A stretch of DNA of 64,000 nt from Collinsella sp. TF06-26 (GCF_002232035.1 NZ_NKXR01000001.1:194574-258573); one strand, 5' to 3'. Positions 8,382 through 17,944 are shown, counted from the stretch's first letter. Notes: a model not told the origin generated them from the letters alone. Numbers and translations: made by a program.

Positions 8382-8879
8382 ATGCCGGGCGAGAATTTTC
8401 CTGGCGATAGGATCGTCAGCTTGGTCGATGAGCTCGAAGGGCTGATCGAGGAAGCCAAGCCGCCTTTCGGCAAGAACGCTCAGTTCAAGGTCATCGACGC
8501 CGACGTGTTCTTCAACATCCTCGACGAGATCCGCATGAGCTATCCCGAGGAGTGGCAGAAGTCCCGCCGTATCCTTAAGGAGCGCGAGGAGCTTATGGCT
8601 TCCGCCGCCGCCCAGGCCGATTCCATCATCGCCGACGCTCAGCAGCAGGCCCTCACCATTGCCGGTGAGCAGGAGATCGTCCGCTTAGCCCAGCAGCAGG
8701 CCGACGACATCCGCGATCGTGCCCAGCAGTACGAGCGCGAGACGCGTTATGCTGCCGAGGACTACGCAGAGCAGGTCTTTACGCACCTGGAGGAGAACCT
8801 CAAGAGCCTGACCGGCACCGTTACCCGTTGCCGTCAGCAGCTCAACGAGGGTGCCGCCCAACAGAATGGTCAGTGGTAA
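8382..8879 (+). CDS. Coiled-coil protein, ATP synthase subunit B-like
   Basis: A 165-residue mostly helical protein, rich in Gln, Ala and Glu, with a long coiled coil (about residues 60-150) and no membrane segment. The N-terminal VDELEGLIEEAK and the conserved-looking FFNILDEIRMSYPEEWQKSRRIL segment resemble actinobacterial and clostridial proteins annotated as ATPase or DivIVA-like. I cannot assign a function. The start is ATG 8382 with AAGGAG at 8371-8376; an upstream in-frame ATG (8367) would overlap that site. The stop overlaps the next start (TAATG), which suggests translational coupling to the YceD/rpmF genes. Confidence 0.7.
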   Translation: MPGENFPGDRIVSLVDELEGLIEEAKPPFGKNAQFKVIDADVFFNILDEIRMSYPEEWQKSRRILKEREELMASAAAQADSIIADAQQQALTIAGEQEIVRLAQQQADDIRDRAQQYERETRYAAEDYAEQVFTHLEENLKSLTGTVTRCRQQLNEGAAQQNGQW

Positions 8880-9433
8880 TGGCTGAGTTCCCGAGCGTTA
8901 CCGTCGATCTTTCCGAGCAGCTTGAGTTTCCCGGAGATTCGTATCCGCTGACCGGCAAGGTCGATGTCGCCACCTACACGGTGGGCGAGAAGGAGTACCA
9001 GCTACAGGACGGCATCGACTACGACGTTGTCTTTACCAATGCCGGTACCGGTGTCTTGCTCACGGGCATGGTCCGCGCGCACGCCACCGGCGAGTGCGAC
9101 CGTTGCCTGGAGCCCGCTTCGTTTGATATCGCCGGCGAGATCGAGGAGTTCTACCTCTTTGAGGAGCCCGAGGATCCCGAGGCCTACGAGGACGGCTACG
9201 AGCTCCTGGGTGAGGACCGCATCGTCGATCTGGGTGAGCCCATCAACGACGCGGTCGTTATGGACACGCCGTTTGTCGTTCTGTGCAAGCCCGATTGCCG
9301 CGGTCTGTGCCCCACTTGCGGTTGCAATCTCAACGTCGAGCAATGCGATTGCGCCGCCCAGGCAGAGGCGGAATGGGCCGCTGCCACGGAAAATCCATTT
9401 GCAGCATTGAAGAATCTCAAGCTCGATGAGTAA
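8879..9433 (+). CDS. YceD/DUF177 family protein
   Basis: A 184-residue YceD (DUF177) protein. In bacteria this gene nearly always precedes rpmF, and the family is linked to 23S rRNA accumulation and ribosome assembly. A Cys-rich stretch near the C-terminus (CKPDCRGLCPTCGCN, then CDC) is the family signature and may bind a metal. An internal CDRC motif lies near residue 75. It shares one base with the preceding stop and sits 64 bp before rpmF. Confidence 0.85.
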   Translation: MAEFPSVTVDLSEQLEFPGDSYPLTGKVDVATYTVGEKEYQLQDGIDYDVVFTNAGTGVLLTGMVRAHATGECDRCLEPASFDIAGEIEEFYLFEEPEDPEAYEDGYELLGEDRIVDLGEPINDAVVMDTPFVVLCKPDCRGLCPTCGCNLNVEQCDCAAQAEAEWAAATENPFAALKNLKLDE

Positions 9434-9497
9434 AACTGTGGTAGTATCGCTACTTGCGCGTAATCGCCACACTGGATAGTTCATAAGGAAGGTCACT

Positions 9498-9677
9498 ATG
9501 CCCGTACCTAAACAAAAGCAGGGTCGTATCCGCACTCACACCCGTCGTTCCGCCAACATGAAGATCTCGGCTGCGGCTCAGTCCACGTGCCCCCGTTGCG
9601 GCGCTGTCAAGCTTCCGCACCACGTGTGCCCCAGCTGCGGTTTCTACAAGGACCGCGAGGTTATCGTTACCGAGTAA
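9498..9677 (+). CDS. rpmF: 50S ribosomal protein L32
   Basis: A 59-residue L32 that starts MPVPKQKQGRIRTHTRR and carries a zinc ribbon with two CxxC knuckles (Cys31/34 and Cys44/47), so it is the zinc-binding form. AAGGAAGG (9485-9492) precedes ATG 9498. It lies between the YceD gene and plsX, the usual place. A terminator-like hairpin follows, so plsX expression may be partly uncoupled. Confidence 0.95.
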   Translation: MPVPKQKQGRIRTHTRRSANMKISAAAQSTCPRCGAVKLPHHVCPSCGFYKDREVIVTE

Positions 9678-9717
9678 CGGTATACTCTGGATGCGATGCC
9701 GTTCCAAATGGAACCAC

Positions 9718-9747
9718 AATGGCCGGCTCAATGAGTCGGCCATTTTT
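9718..9747 (+). terminator. Hairpin between rpmF and plsX
   Basis: AATGGCCG pairs with CGGCCATT around a short loop, followed by five T. It sits 18 bp before the plsX start codon, so it could act as a terminator for rpmF or attenuate plsX. Confidence 0.7.
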
Positions 9748-9764
9748 GTATAAGGAGCATGTAT

Positions 9765-10784
9765 ATGAGTAACGTTCGCGTTTGTGTAGACGTTGTGGGC
9801 GGAGACGAGAAACCTCAGGTTGTTCTCGATGGTATCGAGGCTGCACTTGCCGCCGATTCCGATATCGAGGTCTTGGCAGCTGGCCCCGCTGAAATCGTTA
9901 ATCCCTTTGCTGCTTCCCATGCACGTGTTGAGGCCCTTGAGGCACCCGACGTTATCGCCATGGATGACGATCCCATTCGCGCCGTGATGACCAAGCGTAA
10001 GTCCTCGATCGTGCTTGCCTGCCGCGCCATCAAGAAGGGAAATGCGGACGCGTTCTTCTCTGCCGGCTCGACCGGTGCCATGACTGCTGCTGCCACCGCC
10101 TATGTGACGCCGTTTAGGTATCAGGCCGAAGGCAAGAAGCAGCCGGTACGTCCCTGTCTGACCAATGCGCTACCCAATCGCGTCGGCGGTCTGACGGTGC
10201 TGTGCGATATGGGCGCCAACCCCGATGTTGAGGTGGACGATATGGTGCGCTTTGCGCAGATGGGCAGCGCCTATGCCCGCGTCGTCTTGGGCGTTGACCA
10301 TCCTCGCGTAGGTCTGCTCGCCAATGGCACCGAGGACGAGAAGGGCTCCAACTTTACCAAGGCCTGCTTCCCGGCCATGAAAGCCGCCGTTCCCGGCTTT
10401 GTGGGTAACTGCGAAGGCACCGATCTTACGTCGGGCAATTTTGACGTCGTGGTCGCCGACGGCATGTCGGGCAATATTGCGCTCAAGGCCACCGAGGGCG
10501 CTGCCAAGTTTTTGCTGCAGGAGCTCAAGGGCGCCTTTATGGCCTCGCTCGGCACCAAGATCGCCGCGCTGCTCATCAAAAAGCAGATGCGCGGGATTAA
10601 GGCCAAGCTCTCTGGTGATGCCAAGGGCGGCGCGATTCTTTTGGGCCTGCGTGGCGTGGTCCTAATCGGCCATGGCGCCACCTCGGTCGAGGCTGTTAAA
10701 AACGGTACGCTCGCGGCGGCCGAAGCCGTGCGCGCGGGGCTGGTCGAGAACGTCGCCAACTCCATGGACGGCATCGTTTTGTAA
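9765..10784 (+). CDS. plsX: Phosphate acyltransferase PlsX
   Basis: Converts acyl-ACP and phosphate to acyl-phosphate, the donor for PlsY in phospholipid synthesis. The 339-residue product has the typical N-terminal VDVVGGDEKP motif, SAGSTGAM, and a C-terminal GLRGVVLIGHG segment. ATG 9765 is chosen over ATG 9759 because AAGGAG (9752-9757) is 7 bp before the former and only 1 bp before the latter. It stands beside acpP, whose product carries its substrate, and in the same block as the FakA-like gene, which makes the same acyl-phosphate product from free fatty acids. Confidence 0.94.
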   Translation: MSNVRVCVDVVGGDEKPQVVLDGIEAALAADSDIEVLAAGPAEIVNPFAASHARVEALEAPDVIAMDDDPIRAVMTKRKSSIVLACRAIKKGNADAFFSAGSTGAMTAAATAYVTPFRYQAEGKKQPVRPCLTNALPNRVGGLTVLCDMGANPDVEVDDMVRFAQMGSAYARVVLGVDHPRVGLLANGTEDEKGSNFTKACFPAMKAAVPGFVGNCEGTDLTSGNFDVVVADGMSGNIALKATEGAAKFLLQELKGAFMASLGTKIAALLIKKQMRGIKAKLSGDAKGGAILLGLRGVVLIGHGATSVEAVKNGTLAAAEAVRAGLVENVANSMDGIVL

Positions 10785-10851
10785 GAGCGAGTTAGAGCGC
10801 TGTTATGTGCCTCGCGGCCTGCTTCGTGGGGTAGAATCAGAACCGTGTCTT

Positions 10852-10879
10852 GGTACCGCCCGGGCGGTACCATTCTTTT
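10852..10879 (+). terminator. Perfect 20-bp palindrome upstream of acpP
   Basis: Bases 10852-10871 form a perfect palindrome that can fold as an 8-bp GC-rich hairpin with a CCGG loop, followed by CATTCTTTT. It is best read as a terminator between plsX and acpP; an operator cannot be excluded because the symmetry is exact. Confidence 0.6.
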
Positions 10880-10908
10880 GGTATTCATGCACTATGAGAG
10901 GAAGCGCT

Positions 10909-11151
10909 ATGGACCGCTCCGAAATCTTCGACAAGATCGCCGAGGTCGCTGCTGACGTTCTGGGCGTCGATGTTGCCGAAATTAGCGATGAGACCACCTT
11001 TGACGACCTCGATGCCAACTCGCTCGAGCGCCTGCAACTGGTTACGGCTATCGAGGACGAGTTCAATCTCGAGATCGATGACGAGACCCTGCTCTCGCTC
11101 AACTCTGTCGCCGACGCCGTCGACGCGATCGAAAACGCCAGGGAGGCTTAG
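10909..11151 (+). CDS. acpP: Acyl carrier protein
   Basis: An 80-residue acidic four-helix carrier protein for fatty acid synthesis. The phosphopantetheine attachment serine is Ser38 in DANSLERL; most bacterial ACPs have DSL here, so Asn before the Ser is a mild variant. ATG 10909 is preceded by AGAGGAAG; an in-frame ATG at 10894 overlaps that site. It sits between plsX and rnc, as in Bacillus. Confidence 0.93.
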   Translation: MDRSEIFDKIAEVAADVLGVDVAEISDETTFDDLDANSLERLQLVTAIEDEFNLEIDDETLLSLNSVADAVDAIENAREA

Positions 11152-11154
11152 GTC

Positions 11155-11880
11155 TTGGCTTTATCCGAACGACTTACGCGCGCCCAGGAGATTCTGGGCC
11201 ACGAGTTCAATGACAAGGTGCTGCTGCGCGCGGCCCTTACGCATCCTTCGGCCGTCGAAGGCCAGCCAGTCTCGGCAAGCTACGAGCGCCTTGAGTTCTT
11301 GGGTGATTCCATTTTGGGCGCCGTTGTCGCACGCTCCCTGTTTGTGTCCTATCCGGAGTTTGACGAGGGCAAGCTCACGCGCCTGAAGGTGTCCCTTGTC
11401 TCGGGCGCCACGCTGTCCGAGGTGTCGCACGAGCTGGGTATCGATGACATCATCATCTTTGGTGCCTCCGAGACCGGTACCGGCGCGCGCGGCCTGCACT
11501 CGGCGCTCGAGAACGTCTACGAGTCGCTCGTGGGCGCGCTGTATCTGGACGCCGGCTGGGATGCCGCGGCGGAGTTTATCCACCGTACGCTTAAGCCACA
11601 TTTGGCATCCGAGCGTGCCGAGCACCCTGCGAACCCCAAGTCGTATTTGCAGGAGTGCGTGCAGGCCGACGGCCACGAGCCTCCCGCGTACAAGCTGGTC
11701 GGCTCCGAGGGCCCTGCGCATGCGCCCACCTTTACCGCCGTGGTGTTGATCGATGGTATTCGCCAGGGTCGCGGCTCCGGCTCCTCAAAGAAGGAAGCCG
11801 AGGGAGCCGCTGCACTCGAGGCACTTGACCGCATGGGCTACACCACCAACGGCGTGATTCTCAATAAGAAGCCTGTTTAA
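11155..11880 (+). CDS. rnc: Ribonuclease III
   Basis: Double-strand-specific endoribonuclease for rRNA and mRNA processing. The 241-residue product has the catalytic signature ERLEFLGDS (residues 44-52), a downstream VYESLVGALYLD acidic helix, and a C-terminal dsRNA-binding domain (NPKSYLQE through KKEAEGAAALEAL). The start is TTG 11155, 3 bp after the acpP stop, with AGGGAGG at 11140-11146; no better ATG exists upstream in frame. It is followed 10 bp later by smc. Confidence 0.96.
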   Translation: MALSERLTRAQEILGHEFNDKVLLRAALTHPSAVEGQPVSASYERLEFLGDSILGAVVARSLFVSYPEFDEGKLTRLKVSLVSGATLSEVSHELGIDDIIIFGASETGTGARGLHSALENVYESLVGALYLDAGWDAAAEFIHRTLKPHLASERAEHPANPKSYLQECVQADGHEPPAYKLVGSEGPAHAPTFTAVVLIDGIRQGRGSGSSKKEAEGAAALEALDRMGYTTNGVILNKKPV

Positions 11881-11890
11881 GCGAGGAACC

Positions 11891-14800
11891 GTGTATCTCA
11901 AGTCCCTCACGCTCAAAGGGTTCAAGTCGTTTGCCGACCGCGCCCATATGACGTTTGAGCCGGGCCTGACCGTCATCGTCGGTCCCAACGGCTCGGGAAA
12001 ATCGAACATCTCTGACTCGATTCTGTGGGTCCTGGGCGAGCAGAGCGCCAAGCAGCTGCGCGGCCAGGCCATGGAGGATGTCATCTTCTCGGGCTCGTCA
12101 GCGCGCAAGCCGGTGGGTGTCGCCGAGGTCACGCTGGTGCTCGATAACTCGGACCATATGCTGCCCGTCGACTTTGACGAGGTCGCCATCACCCGTCGTA
12201 TGTATCGCTCGGGCGAAAGCGAGTACCTCATCAACTCGAGTCCGTGCCGCCTGATGGACATTCAGGACATCCTGCACGATTCGGGCTTGGGCAAGGATAC
12301 GCATTCCATCATCAGCCAGGGCAAGCTCGACGCCATTTTGCAGAGCCGCCCCGAGGAGCGCCGCGCCCTCATCGAGGAGGCCGCCGGCATTTCCAAGCAC
12401 AAACGCCGCAAGGAGCGTGCGCTCAAAAAGATTAAGTCGATGGACGAGCACCTGACGCGTGCCCGCGACATCAATAAGGAAATCGCCCGTCAGCTGCGAC
12501 CTCTGGAGCGTCAGGTCGATCGTGCGCGCAAGTACAAAGAGCTGTCCTCGCGCGCGAACGAGCTTACGCAGATGCTAGCCGTCGACGAGCTGCGTTCGCT
12601 GCAGTCGCAGTGGAACGACTTGGAGAGCCGCTCCAAGGAAGGTGCCGCCGAGCTGGAGCTTGCGCAGTACCGCTTGGGCGAAAAGGAACGCGAGCTCGAG
12701 AAGCTCCAGGTCATGCTCGAGGAAAAGGGCCTGTTTGTGGGCGATCTGGGCGAGCAGCGCCGCCATATGCAAGACGTGGTCGGCCGCATTAACTCCGATA
12801 TGCGCCTGCTCGAGGAAAAGGGCCACAACATGGTGTCGCGCCTGTCCGACATGCGCGGCCAGATCTCGAGCTCCGAGCATCAGCGTCGTCGCGTGGTAGA
12901 GGAGCTCGAGGACGCGCGTGCGCAGCTTGAGGAAGTGACCGGCGCGCACATGCAGGCCCAGGAGGACGTTGACGCCGCCGGACCTGCCGCCGCCGAGCTC
13001 CACGAGCGGCGCGTGACGCTCGACAATCAGATTTCGCAGCTTACGCGTGAGCAACGCGATGTGCAGCGTGTGGCCGATAACGCGGCGCTCGAACTCGCCA
13101 AGGTGAAGGACTCGCTGAGCAACGCCGAGGTCGAGGACAACATGTATGCCTCGCGCCTGGAGCAGATCGATGACCAGCTCGAGGAAGTCACGGCCTCACT
13201 CGAGAGCCGTCGCTACCGCGCCGAGGAGCTTGAGGGTGCACTCGATCAGGCCCGTCAAGCCCAGATTGATGCGCGCGAGGCTACCGAGGTCGCCCGTGCA
13301 GCCCTTAAGGACTTGCGTGCCCGCGAGAGCGAGGCGCGCAACAAACTGTCCGAGGTGCGCTCGGAGCTTGCTAGCGAAAAGAAACTCGATGCCCGCATGG
13401 CCGACAGCTCGCCGCTCGTGAGCCGTCTGATGGGTGCGCTTGGCGATGATGTCTCGGGTCGTCTGGGCGACGTGCTCGAGGCCCCTCGTGAGCTCGAGGG
13501 CCTGGTGGAGCAGCTGCTTGCCGGCGATATCGATGCACTGCTGTTCGACGATACGTCCGCGCTTGAGCGTGCCGGTCGTGCCGCTCTGGACCAGAAGAAG
13601 GCCTCGGGCGAGGCGCTGCTGGTGGCGCGCGGTGCGAGCGCCTCTGCTGCCGCTAAGGGCGCTGCCGGTTCCCGCCTGGTCGATCGCCTGTCCGTACGCG
13701 CCGGCTATGGCCCGGTTGTCGAGGCGCTGCTCGGCGGCTATTACGTTGTCGACGACTTGGCGGCTGCGCTGGCCGCGCCTGTCGTTGACGGCGTGACTTA
13801 CGTAACCCCCGATGGCGCCCGCGTCGCCTGCGGCGGCCTGGTGCGTGTGGGCCTCGACGCCGGCGAGGCGTCGGGTGCCTTGGAGCGCAAGCGTCGCATT
13901 CGCGAGCTGGAGGGCCTGGAGCCCGATCTGACTGCTGTGTTTGAGCATGTGTCGGATCAGGTCGTCGAGGCAAATGCGGCCGTCGAAGAGGCGCGTGCCG
14001 CTGAGGGCGATGCCGCCGGCGAGATTGCCCGTCTTGAGGGCGAGCGCCGCTCGCTGCTCTCCGAGATTGGCCGCCTGGAGCAAAGCGCCAACAACGCCGA
14101 GGTCGAGCGCGTGCGCATTTCCAAGCGCCGCGAGCAGGCCGCCGAGGCCGTTCGCGCTGCGCGCCCGCGCGTGGACGAGCTCACCCGCTCGCGTGACGAG
14201 GCCCGAGCGCAGGCAAGCGATCTTGGCCTTCAGATTGCCGAAGCCAACGACGAACTCGACCGCGTTCGCCGTGACGATTCCGAGGCCGCCGGCAAGCTCG
14301 CCGATGCCAAGGTCCGCCTGGCCCAGACGAGCGAGCGCCTTCGTTCTCTGAAGGGCCGAGTACCCGATCTGGAGCATCGCCTGGAGGGCATCGACCGCCG
14401 TATCCGCGGAACACGCCAGGCCTCGCGCTCACTCGAGCTGCTGCGCCTGCGCGTCGATCCCATGCACGAGCGCTATTCGGCCCTGCTGGAGCGCGCGTCG
14501 GATTGGGCAGCGCGTCTGCGTGACCAGGCCTCTCTGGAGGAGGCGGACTCCGCTTCGCTCAAGAAGACCATCGAGGATGCCAAGGCAGAGGTTGCCCGCG
14601 CTAAGGAGAAGGTCGATACTGCCACCGCCACGCAAAACGAGTTTAAGGTTGCGCGTGGCAAGCTCGAGGTGCAGGTAGAGGCCGCCATTAGGGCCATTAC
14701 CGCCGATGGCAACACGGTACTCGAGGAAGCGCTCATGCTTCCCGCGCCCACGGACCGCGATGCCGCCGAGCGCGAGCTCAACCAGCTTGTGCGCCAGATC

Positions 14801-15427
14801 AACAACCTTGGTCCCGTGAACCAAGTTGCCATGGAGGAGTACAAGCAGCTCAAGCGCCGCGCCGATTACATCGAGGAGCAGCTGGCCGATCTGGAGAGCG
14901 CGCGTAAGGCGCTCACCAAGATCACGGTGGCTATTGATCGCAAGATGCGCAAGGCGTTCCTTGTGACGTTTGAGAAGGTCGACGCGAACTTCCGCGAGAT
15001 CTTCGCTATGCTGTTCCCGGGTGGCCAGGCTCATCTGGAGATGACCGATCCTGAGCATCCTGCCGAGACGGGTATCGAGGTCGTGGCGCAGCCGCGCGGC
15101 AAGCGCATCACCAAGATGATGCTCATGTCGGGCGGCGAGAAGAGTCTGACGGCACTCGCCCTGCTCTTTGCCGTGTACCGCACGCGCACGGTGCCGTTCT
15201 ATGTGCTGGACGAGGTCGAGGCGGCACTTGACGACGCCAACCTGTCCAAGCTCATCGGCGCGCTCGACGTGTTGCGTTCCGATACGCAGCTCTTGGTCAT
15301 TTCGCATCAGCGCCGTACTATGGAGGACGCTGACGTTCTCTATGGCGTCTCGATGCAAGCCGACGGCGTCAGCCGCGTCGTCTCGCAAAAACTCGATCGC
15401 GAAACCGGAAAGGTCGTGAATGCATAA
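11891..15427 (+). CDS. smc: Chromosome segregation ATPase SMC
   Basis: Condenses and segregates the chromosome together with ScpA/ScpB, which are not in this window. The 1178-residue product has Walker A GPNGSGKSN (residues 31-39), two long coiled coils, a hinge around residues 505-670 containing GDDVSGRLGDVL and GYGPVVEALLGGYYV, the ABC signature LMSGGEKSLTALALLFA (from about 1078) and Walker B VLDEVEAALDDAN (about 1105). The start is GTG 11891 with GAGGAA just upstream. The stop shares a base with the ftsY start (TAATG). Confidence 0.97.
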   Translation: MYLKSLTLKGFKSFADRAHMTFEPGLTVIVGPNGSGKSNISDSILWVLGEQSAKQLRGQAMEDVIFSGSSARKPVGVAEVTLVLDNSDHMLPVDFDEVAITRRMYRSGESEYLINSSPCRLMDIQDILHDSGLGKDTHSIISQGKLDAILQSRPEERRALIEEAAGISKHKRRKERALKKIKSMDEHLTRARDINKEIARQLRPLERQVDRARKYKELSSRANELTQMLAVDELRSLQSQWNDLESRSKEGAAELELAQYRLGEKERELEKLQVMLEEKGLFVGDLGEQRRHMQDVVGRINSDMRLLEEKGHNMVSRLSDMRGQISSSEHQRRRVVEELEDARAQLEEVTGAHMQAQEDVDAAGPAAAELHERRVTLDNQISQLTREQRDVQRVADNAALELAKVKDSLSNAEVEDNMYASRLEQIDDQLEEVTASLESRRYRAEELEGALDQARQAQIDAREATEVARAALKDLRARESEARNKLSEVRSELASEKKLDARMADSSPLVSRLMGALGDDVSGRLGDVLEAPRELEGLVEQLLAGDIDALLFDDTSALERAGRAALDQKKASGEALLVARGASASAAAKGAAGSRLVDRLSVRAGYGPVVEALLGGYYVVDDLAAALAAPVVDGVTYVTPDGARVACGGLVRVGLDAGEASGALERKRRIRELEGLEPDLTAVFEHVSDQVVEANAAVEEARAAEGDAAGEIARLEGERRSLLSEIGRLEQSANNAEVERVRISKRREQAAEAVRAARPRVDELTRSRDEARAQASDLGLQIAEANDELDRVRRDDSEAAGKLADAKVRLAQTSERLRSLKGRVPDLEHRLEGIDRRIRGTRQASRSLELLRLRVDPMHERYSALLERASDWAARLRDQASLEEADSASLKKTIEDAKAEVARAKEKVDTATATQNEFKVARGKLEVQVEAAIRAITADGNTVLEEALMLPAPTDRDAAERELNQLVRQINNLGPVNQVAMEEYKQLKRRADYIEEQLADLESARKALTKITVAIDRKMRKAFLVTFEKVDANFREIFAMLFPGGQAHLEMTDPEHPAETGIEVVAQPRGKRITKMMLMSGGEKSLTALALLFAVYRTRTVPFYVLDEVEAALDDANLSKLIGALDVLRSDTQLLVISHQRRTMEDADVLYGVSMQADGVSRVVSQKLDRETGKVVNA

Positions 15428-16344
15428 TGGGATTCTTTGACGCTCTCTCGCGCGGACTTGAGCGCAGCCGCGAGGCCCTCAACGAGGTCTTCTACTTTGG
15501 CGGCGAGGTCGACGAGGACTTTTGGGAGGACCTTGAGGATACCCTCGTTATGGGTGACATGGGTGCCGAGGTCGCCATTCAGGTCTCCGATGATCTGCGC
15601 GAGACGGCCGCCAAGAAGAACCTCAAGACCGCCCCGCAGCTCCGTCGCGCCCTGGCTGAGCAGCTCGAGCAGCATTTTGTGCCCGCCGAGCGCGATCCGT
15701 TCTCCGACACGCCGAGCTGCGTGCTGTTTGTAGGCATTAACGGCGCCGGCAAGACCACGACGGTCGGCAAGATCGCGAGCGCCATGGCCGCCCGCGGCAA
15801 GAATGTCGTGATCGGTTCTGCCGATACCTTCCGCGCCGCCGCCATCGAGCAGCTCGATGTGTGGGGTCAGCGCGCCGGCGTCCCCGTCATCAAGCGCGAT
15901 CGCGGCTCCGACCCGGCAAGTGTTTGCTACGACGTGCTCGATGAGGCCGATAAGCGCGGCAGCGACCTGGTGCTGATCGACACCGCCGGCCGCCTGCACA
16001 CGAGTCCCGAGCTCATGCGCGAGCTTGCCAAAGTGGTTAACGTGACGCGTAAGCGCGCCGCCAATATGGCCGCCGGCCCCATGCCCGTCTCGGTCGTGCT
16101 CGTGATCGATGCCGCCACCGGCCAGAACGGTCTGAACCAGGCGCTCGAGTTTAACGAGGCGCTGGGTCTGGACGGTATCATCATGACGAAGCTCGACGGT
16201 ACGGCAAAGGGCGGCATCGCCATGGCCGTGGCCGAGAAGCTCAAGCTCCCGATTCTGCGCGTGGGCGTGGGCGAGCAGGTCGATGACCTACAGGAGTTCA
16301 ATGCCAAAGATTTCTGCCGCGCCCTGGTGGGCGAGTCCAATTAA
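15427..16344 (+). CDS. ftsY: Signal recognition particle receptor FtsY
   Basis: SRP receptor GTPase that docks translating ribosomes at the membrane. At 305 residues it has only the N and G domains; the long acidic A domain found in E. coli is absent. Motifs seen: the P-loop GINGAGKTTT (about 103-112), the ADTFRAAAIEQL insertion-box region, DTAGR (about 184-188) and TKLDGTAKGG. It overlaps smc by one base and is followed by ffh, so both halves of the SRP-receptor GTPase pair are made from one transcript. Confidence 0.96.
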   Translation: MGFFDALSRGLERSREALNEVFYFGGEVDEDFWEDLEDTLVMGDMGAEVAIQVSDDLRETAAKKNLKTAPQLRRALAEQLEQHFVPAERDPFSDTPSCVLFVGINGAGKTTTVGKIASAMAARGKNVVIGSADTFRAAAIEQLDVWGQRAGVPVIKRDRGSDPASVCYDVLDEADKRGSDLVLIDTAGRLHTSPELMRELAKVVNVTRKRAANMAAGPMPVSVVLVIDAATGQNGLNQALEFNEALGLDGIIMTKLDGTAKGGIAMAVAEKLKLPILRVGVGEQVDDLQEFNAKDFCRALVGESN

Positions 16345-16354
16345 GGAGTGACTA

Positions 16355-17824
16355 GTGTTTGATTCTCTGAGCGATCGCCTCAATGACACATTTGACCGCC
16401 TGCGCGGCAAGGGTAAGCTGACCGAGGCCGACATCACCTCGGCCATGCGCGATATTCGCATGGCGCTGCTCGAAGCCGACGTCAACTTTAAGGTTGTCAA
16501 GGAGTTCGTCGCCAAGACCAAGGAGCGCTGCATGACCGCAGAGGTCATGGAGTCGCTGTCGCCGGCGCAAAACGTCGTCAAGATCGTGCTCGACGAGCTC
16601 ACCGAGATGCTCGGCTCCACCGAGAGCAAGCTCGTCTTTAGCAACCGTATCCCCAACGTCATCATGCTCGTGGGCCTGCAGGGCTCCGGTAAGACCACGG
16701 CGGCCGTAAAGCTGGCCTACCTGCTCAAGAAGCAGGGCCGCTCGCCGCTGCTCGCCGCGTGCGACGTCTACCGTCCCGCCGCAGCCGACCAGCTAGCCAC
16801 GCTTGGCGGAGAGATCGGCGTGCCGGTCTTCCGTGGCGACGGTGCACACCCGGTCGACATCGCCAAGGGCGCTATTCAGGAGGCCGTCGACCACCTGCGT
16901 GACGTGGTCATCGTCGATACCGCCGGTCGTTTGCAGATCGACGAGCAGATGATGCAGGAAGCCGTGGACATTAAGAAGGCCGTCAAGCCCGATCAGGTGC
17001 TGATGGTCGTCGATGCCATGACCGGCCAGGATATCGTCAACGTCGTCTCGACCTTCGCCGAGCGCACCGACTTTGACGGCGTGATCATCTCCAAGCTCGA
17101 CGGCGATGCTCGTGGTGGCGGCGCGCTTTCCGTGCGCCAGGTGACCGGCAAGCCCATCAAGTTCGTGAGCATGGGCGAGAAGCCCGATTCGCTGGAGCCG
17201 TTCTACCCCGACCGTATGGCCAAGCGAATCTTGGGCATGGGCGACGTCGTCGGCATCATCGAGAAGGCCCAGGAGGCCGCCGATGCCGAGCAGCTCGAGG
17301 CCGCCGAGCGCATGCTGCGCGAGGGCTTTACCATGAACGACATGCTCGACCAGATGAAGGCCGTTAAGAAGATGGGCGGCATGAAGGGCATCCTGGGAAT
17401 GCTTCCCGGTGGCCAGCGCGCGCTCAACCAGATGGGTGGAAACCTGGACGAGGGCATCTTTGACAAGAACGAGGCCATTATCATGTCGATGACCAAGGAG
17501 GAACGCCTGCGCCCCTCCATCATCAACGGCCAGCGCCGTGCTCGCATTGCCAAGGGCGCCGGCGTGACCCCCACCGAGGTCAATAGCCTTATGAAGCAGT
17601 GGGGCGAGATGAATAAGATGATGGGCCGCATGCGCACGATGGCCAATCAGGCGCAGGCCGGCGGCAAGAAGGGCAAGAAGGGCAAGAAGGGCAAAAAGAT
17701 GCGCATGCCCAATATTCCCGGCCTGGATGCCATGGGTCTGGGCGGTATAGGCGGCATGGGTGGCCCCAAGTCCGACATGGACCTGCTGCGCCAGATGGAA
17801 GCGCAGATGCGCAATAAGAAATAG
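16355..17824 (+). CDS. ffh: Signal recognition particle protein Ffh
   Basis: SRP54-type GTPase that binds signal peptides and SRP RNA. The 489-residue product has an N domain, a G domain with GLQGSGKTT (about 107-115), DTAGR and SKLDGDARGG, and a Met-rich M domain. A Gly-Lys repeat (four GKK units) lies inside the C-terminal tail before a Gly/Met-rich end, longer than in many Ffh proteins. The start is GTG 16355 with AAGGAG at 16343-16348. A terminator follows at 17850. Confidence 0.97.
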   Translation: MFDSLSDRLNDTFDRLRGKGKLTEADITSAMRDIRMALLEADVNFKVVKEFVAKTKERCMTAEVMESLSPAQNVVKIVLDELTEMLGSTESKLVFSNRIPNVIMLVGLQGSGKTTAAVKLAYLLKKQGRSPLLAACDVYRPAAADQLATLGGEIGVPVFRGDGAHPVDIAKGAIQEAVDHLRDVVIVDTAGRLQIDEQMMQEAVDIKKAVKPDQVLMVVDAMTGQDIVNVVSTFAERTDFDGVIISKLDGDARGGGALSVRQVTGKPIKFVSMGEKPDSLEPFYPDRMAKRILGMGDVVGIIEKAQEAADAEQLEAAERMLREGFTMNDMLDQMKAVKKMGGMKGILGMLPGGQRALNQMGGNLDEGIFDKNEAIIMSMTKEERLRPSIINGQRRARIAKGAGVTPTEVNSLMKQWGEMNKMMGRMRTMANQAQAGGKKGKKGKKGKKMRMPNIPGLDAMGLGGIGGMGGPKSDMDLLRQMEAQMRNKK

Positions 17825-17849
17825 AGCTGTAATTCCAGCTTGATATGGC

Positions 17850-17884
17850 AAAGGCCACTCGGAAGCTACCGGGTGGCCTTTGTT
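17850..17884. terminator. Terminator between convergent ffh and the DUF134 gene
   Basis: A 13-bp stem (17850-17862 with 17869-17881) with a short loop; both flanks are A- or T-rich, so it can serve both strands. Confidence 0.75.
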
Positions 17885-17944
17885 GTTGGCTTTGATAGTT
17901 GGGCTGCGTTCAGCGTCGCGCCCCGAGCTCGCGGTGCCGTGCCG

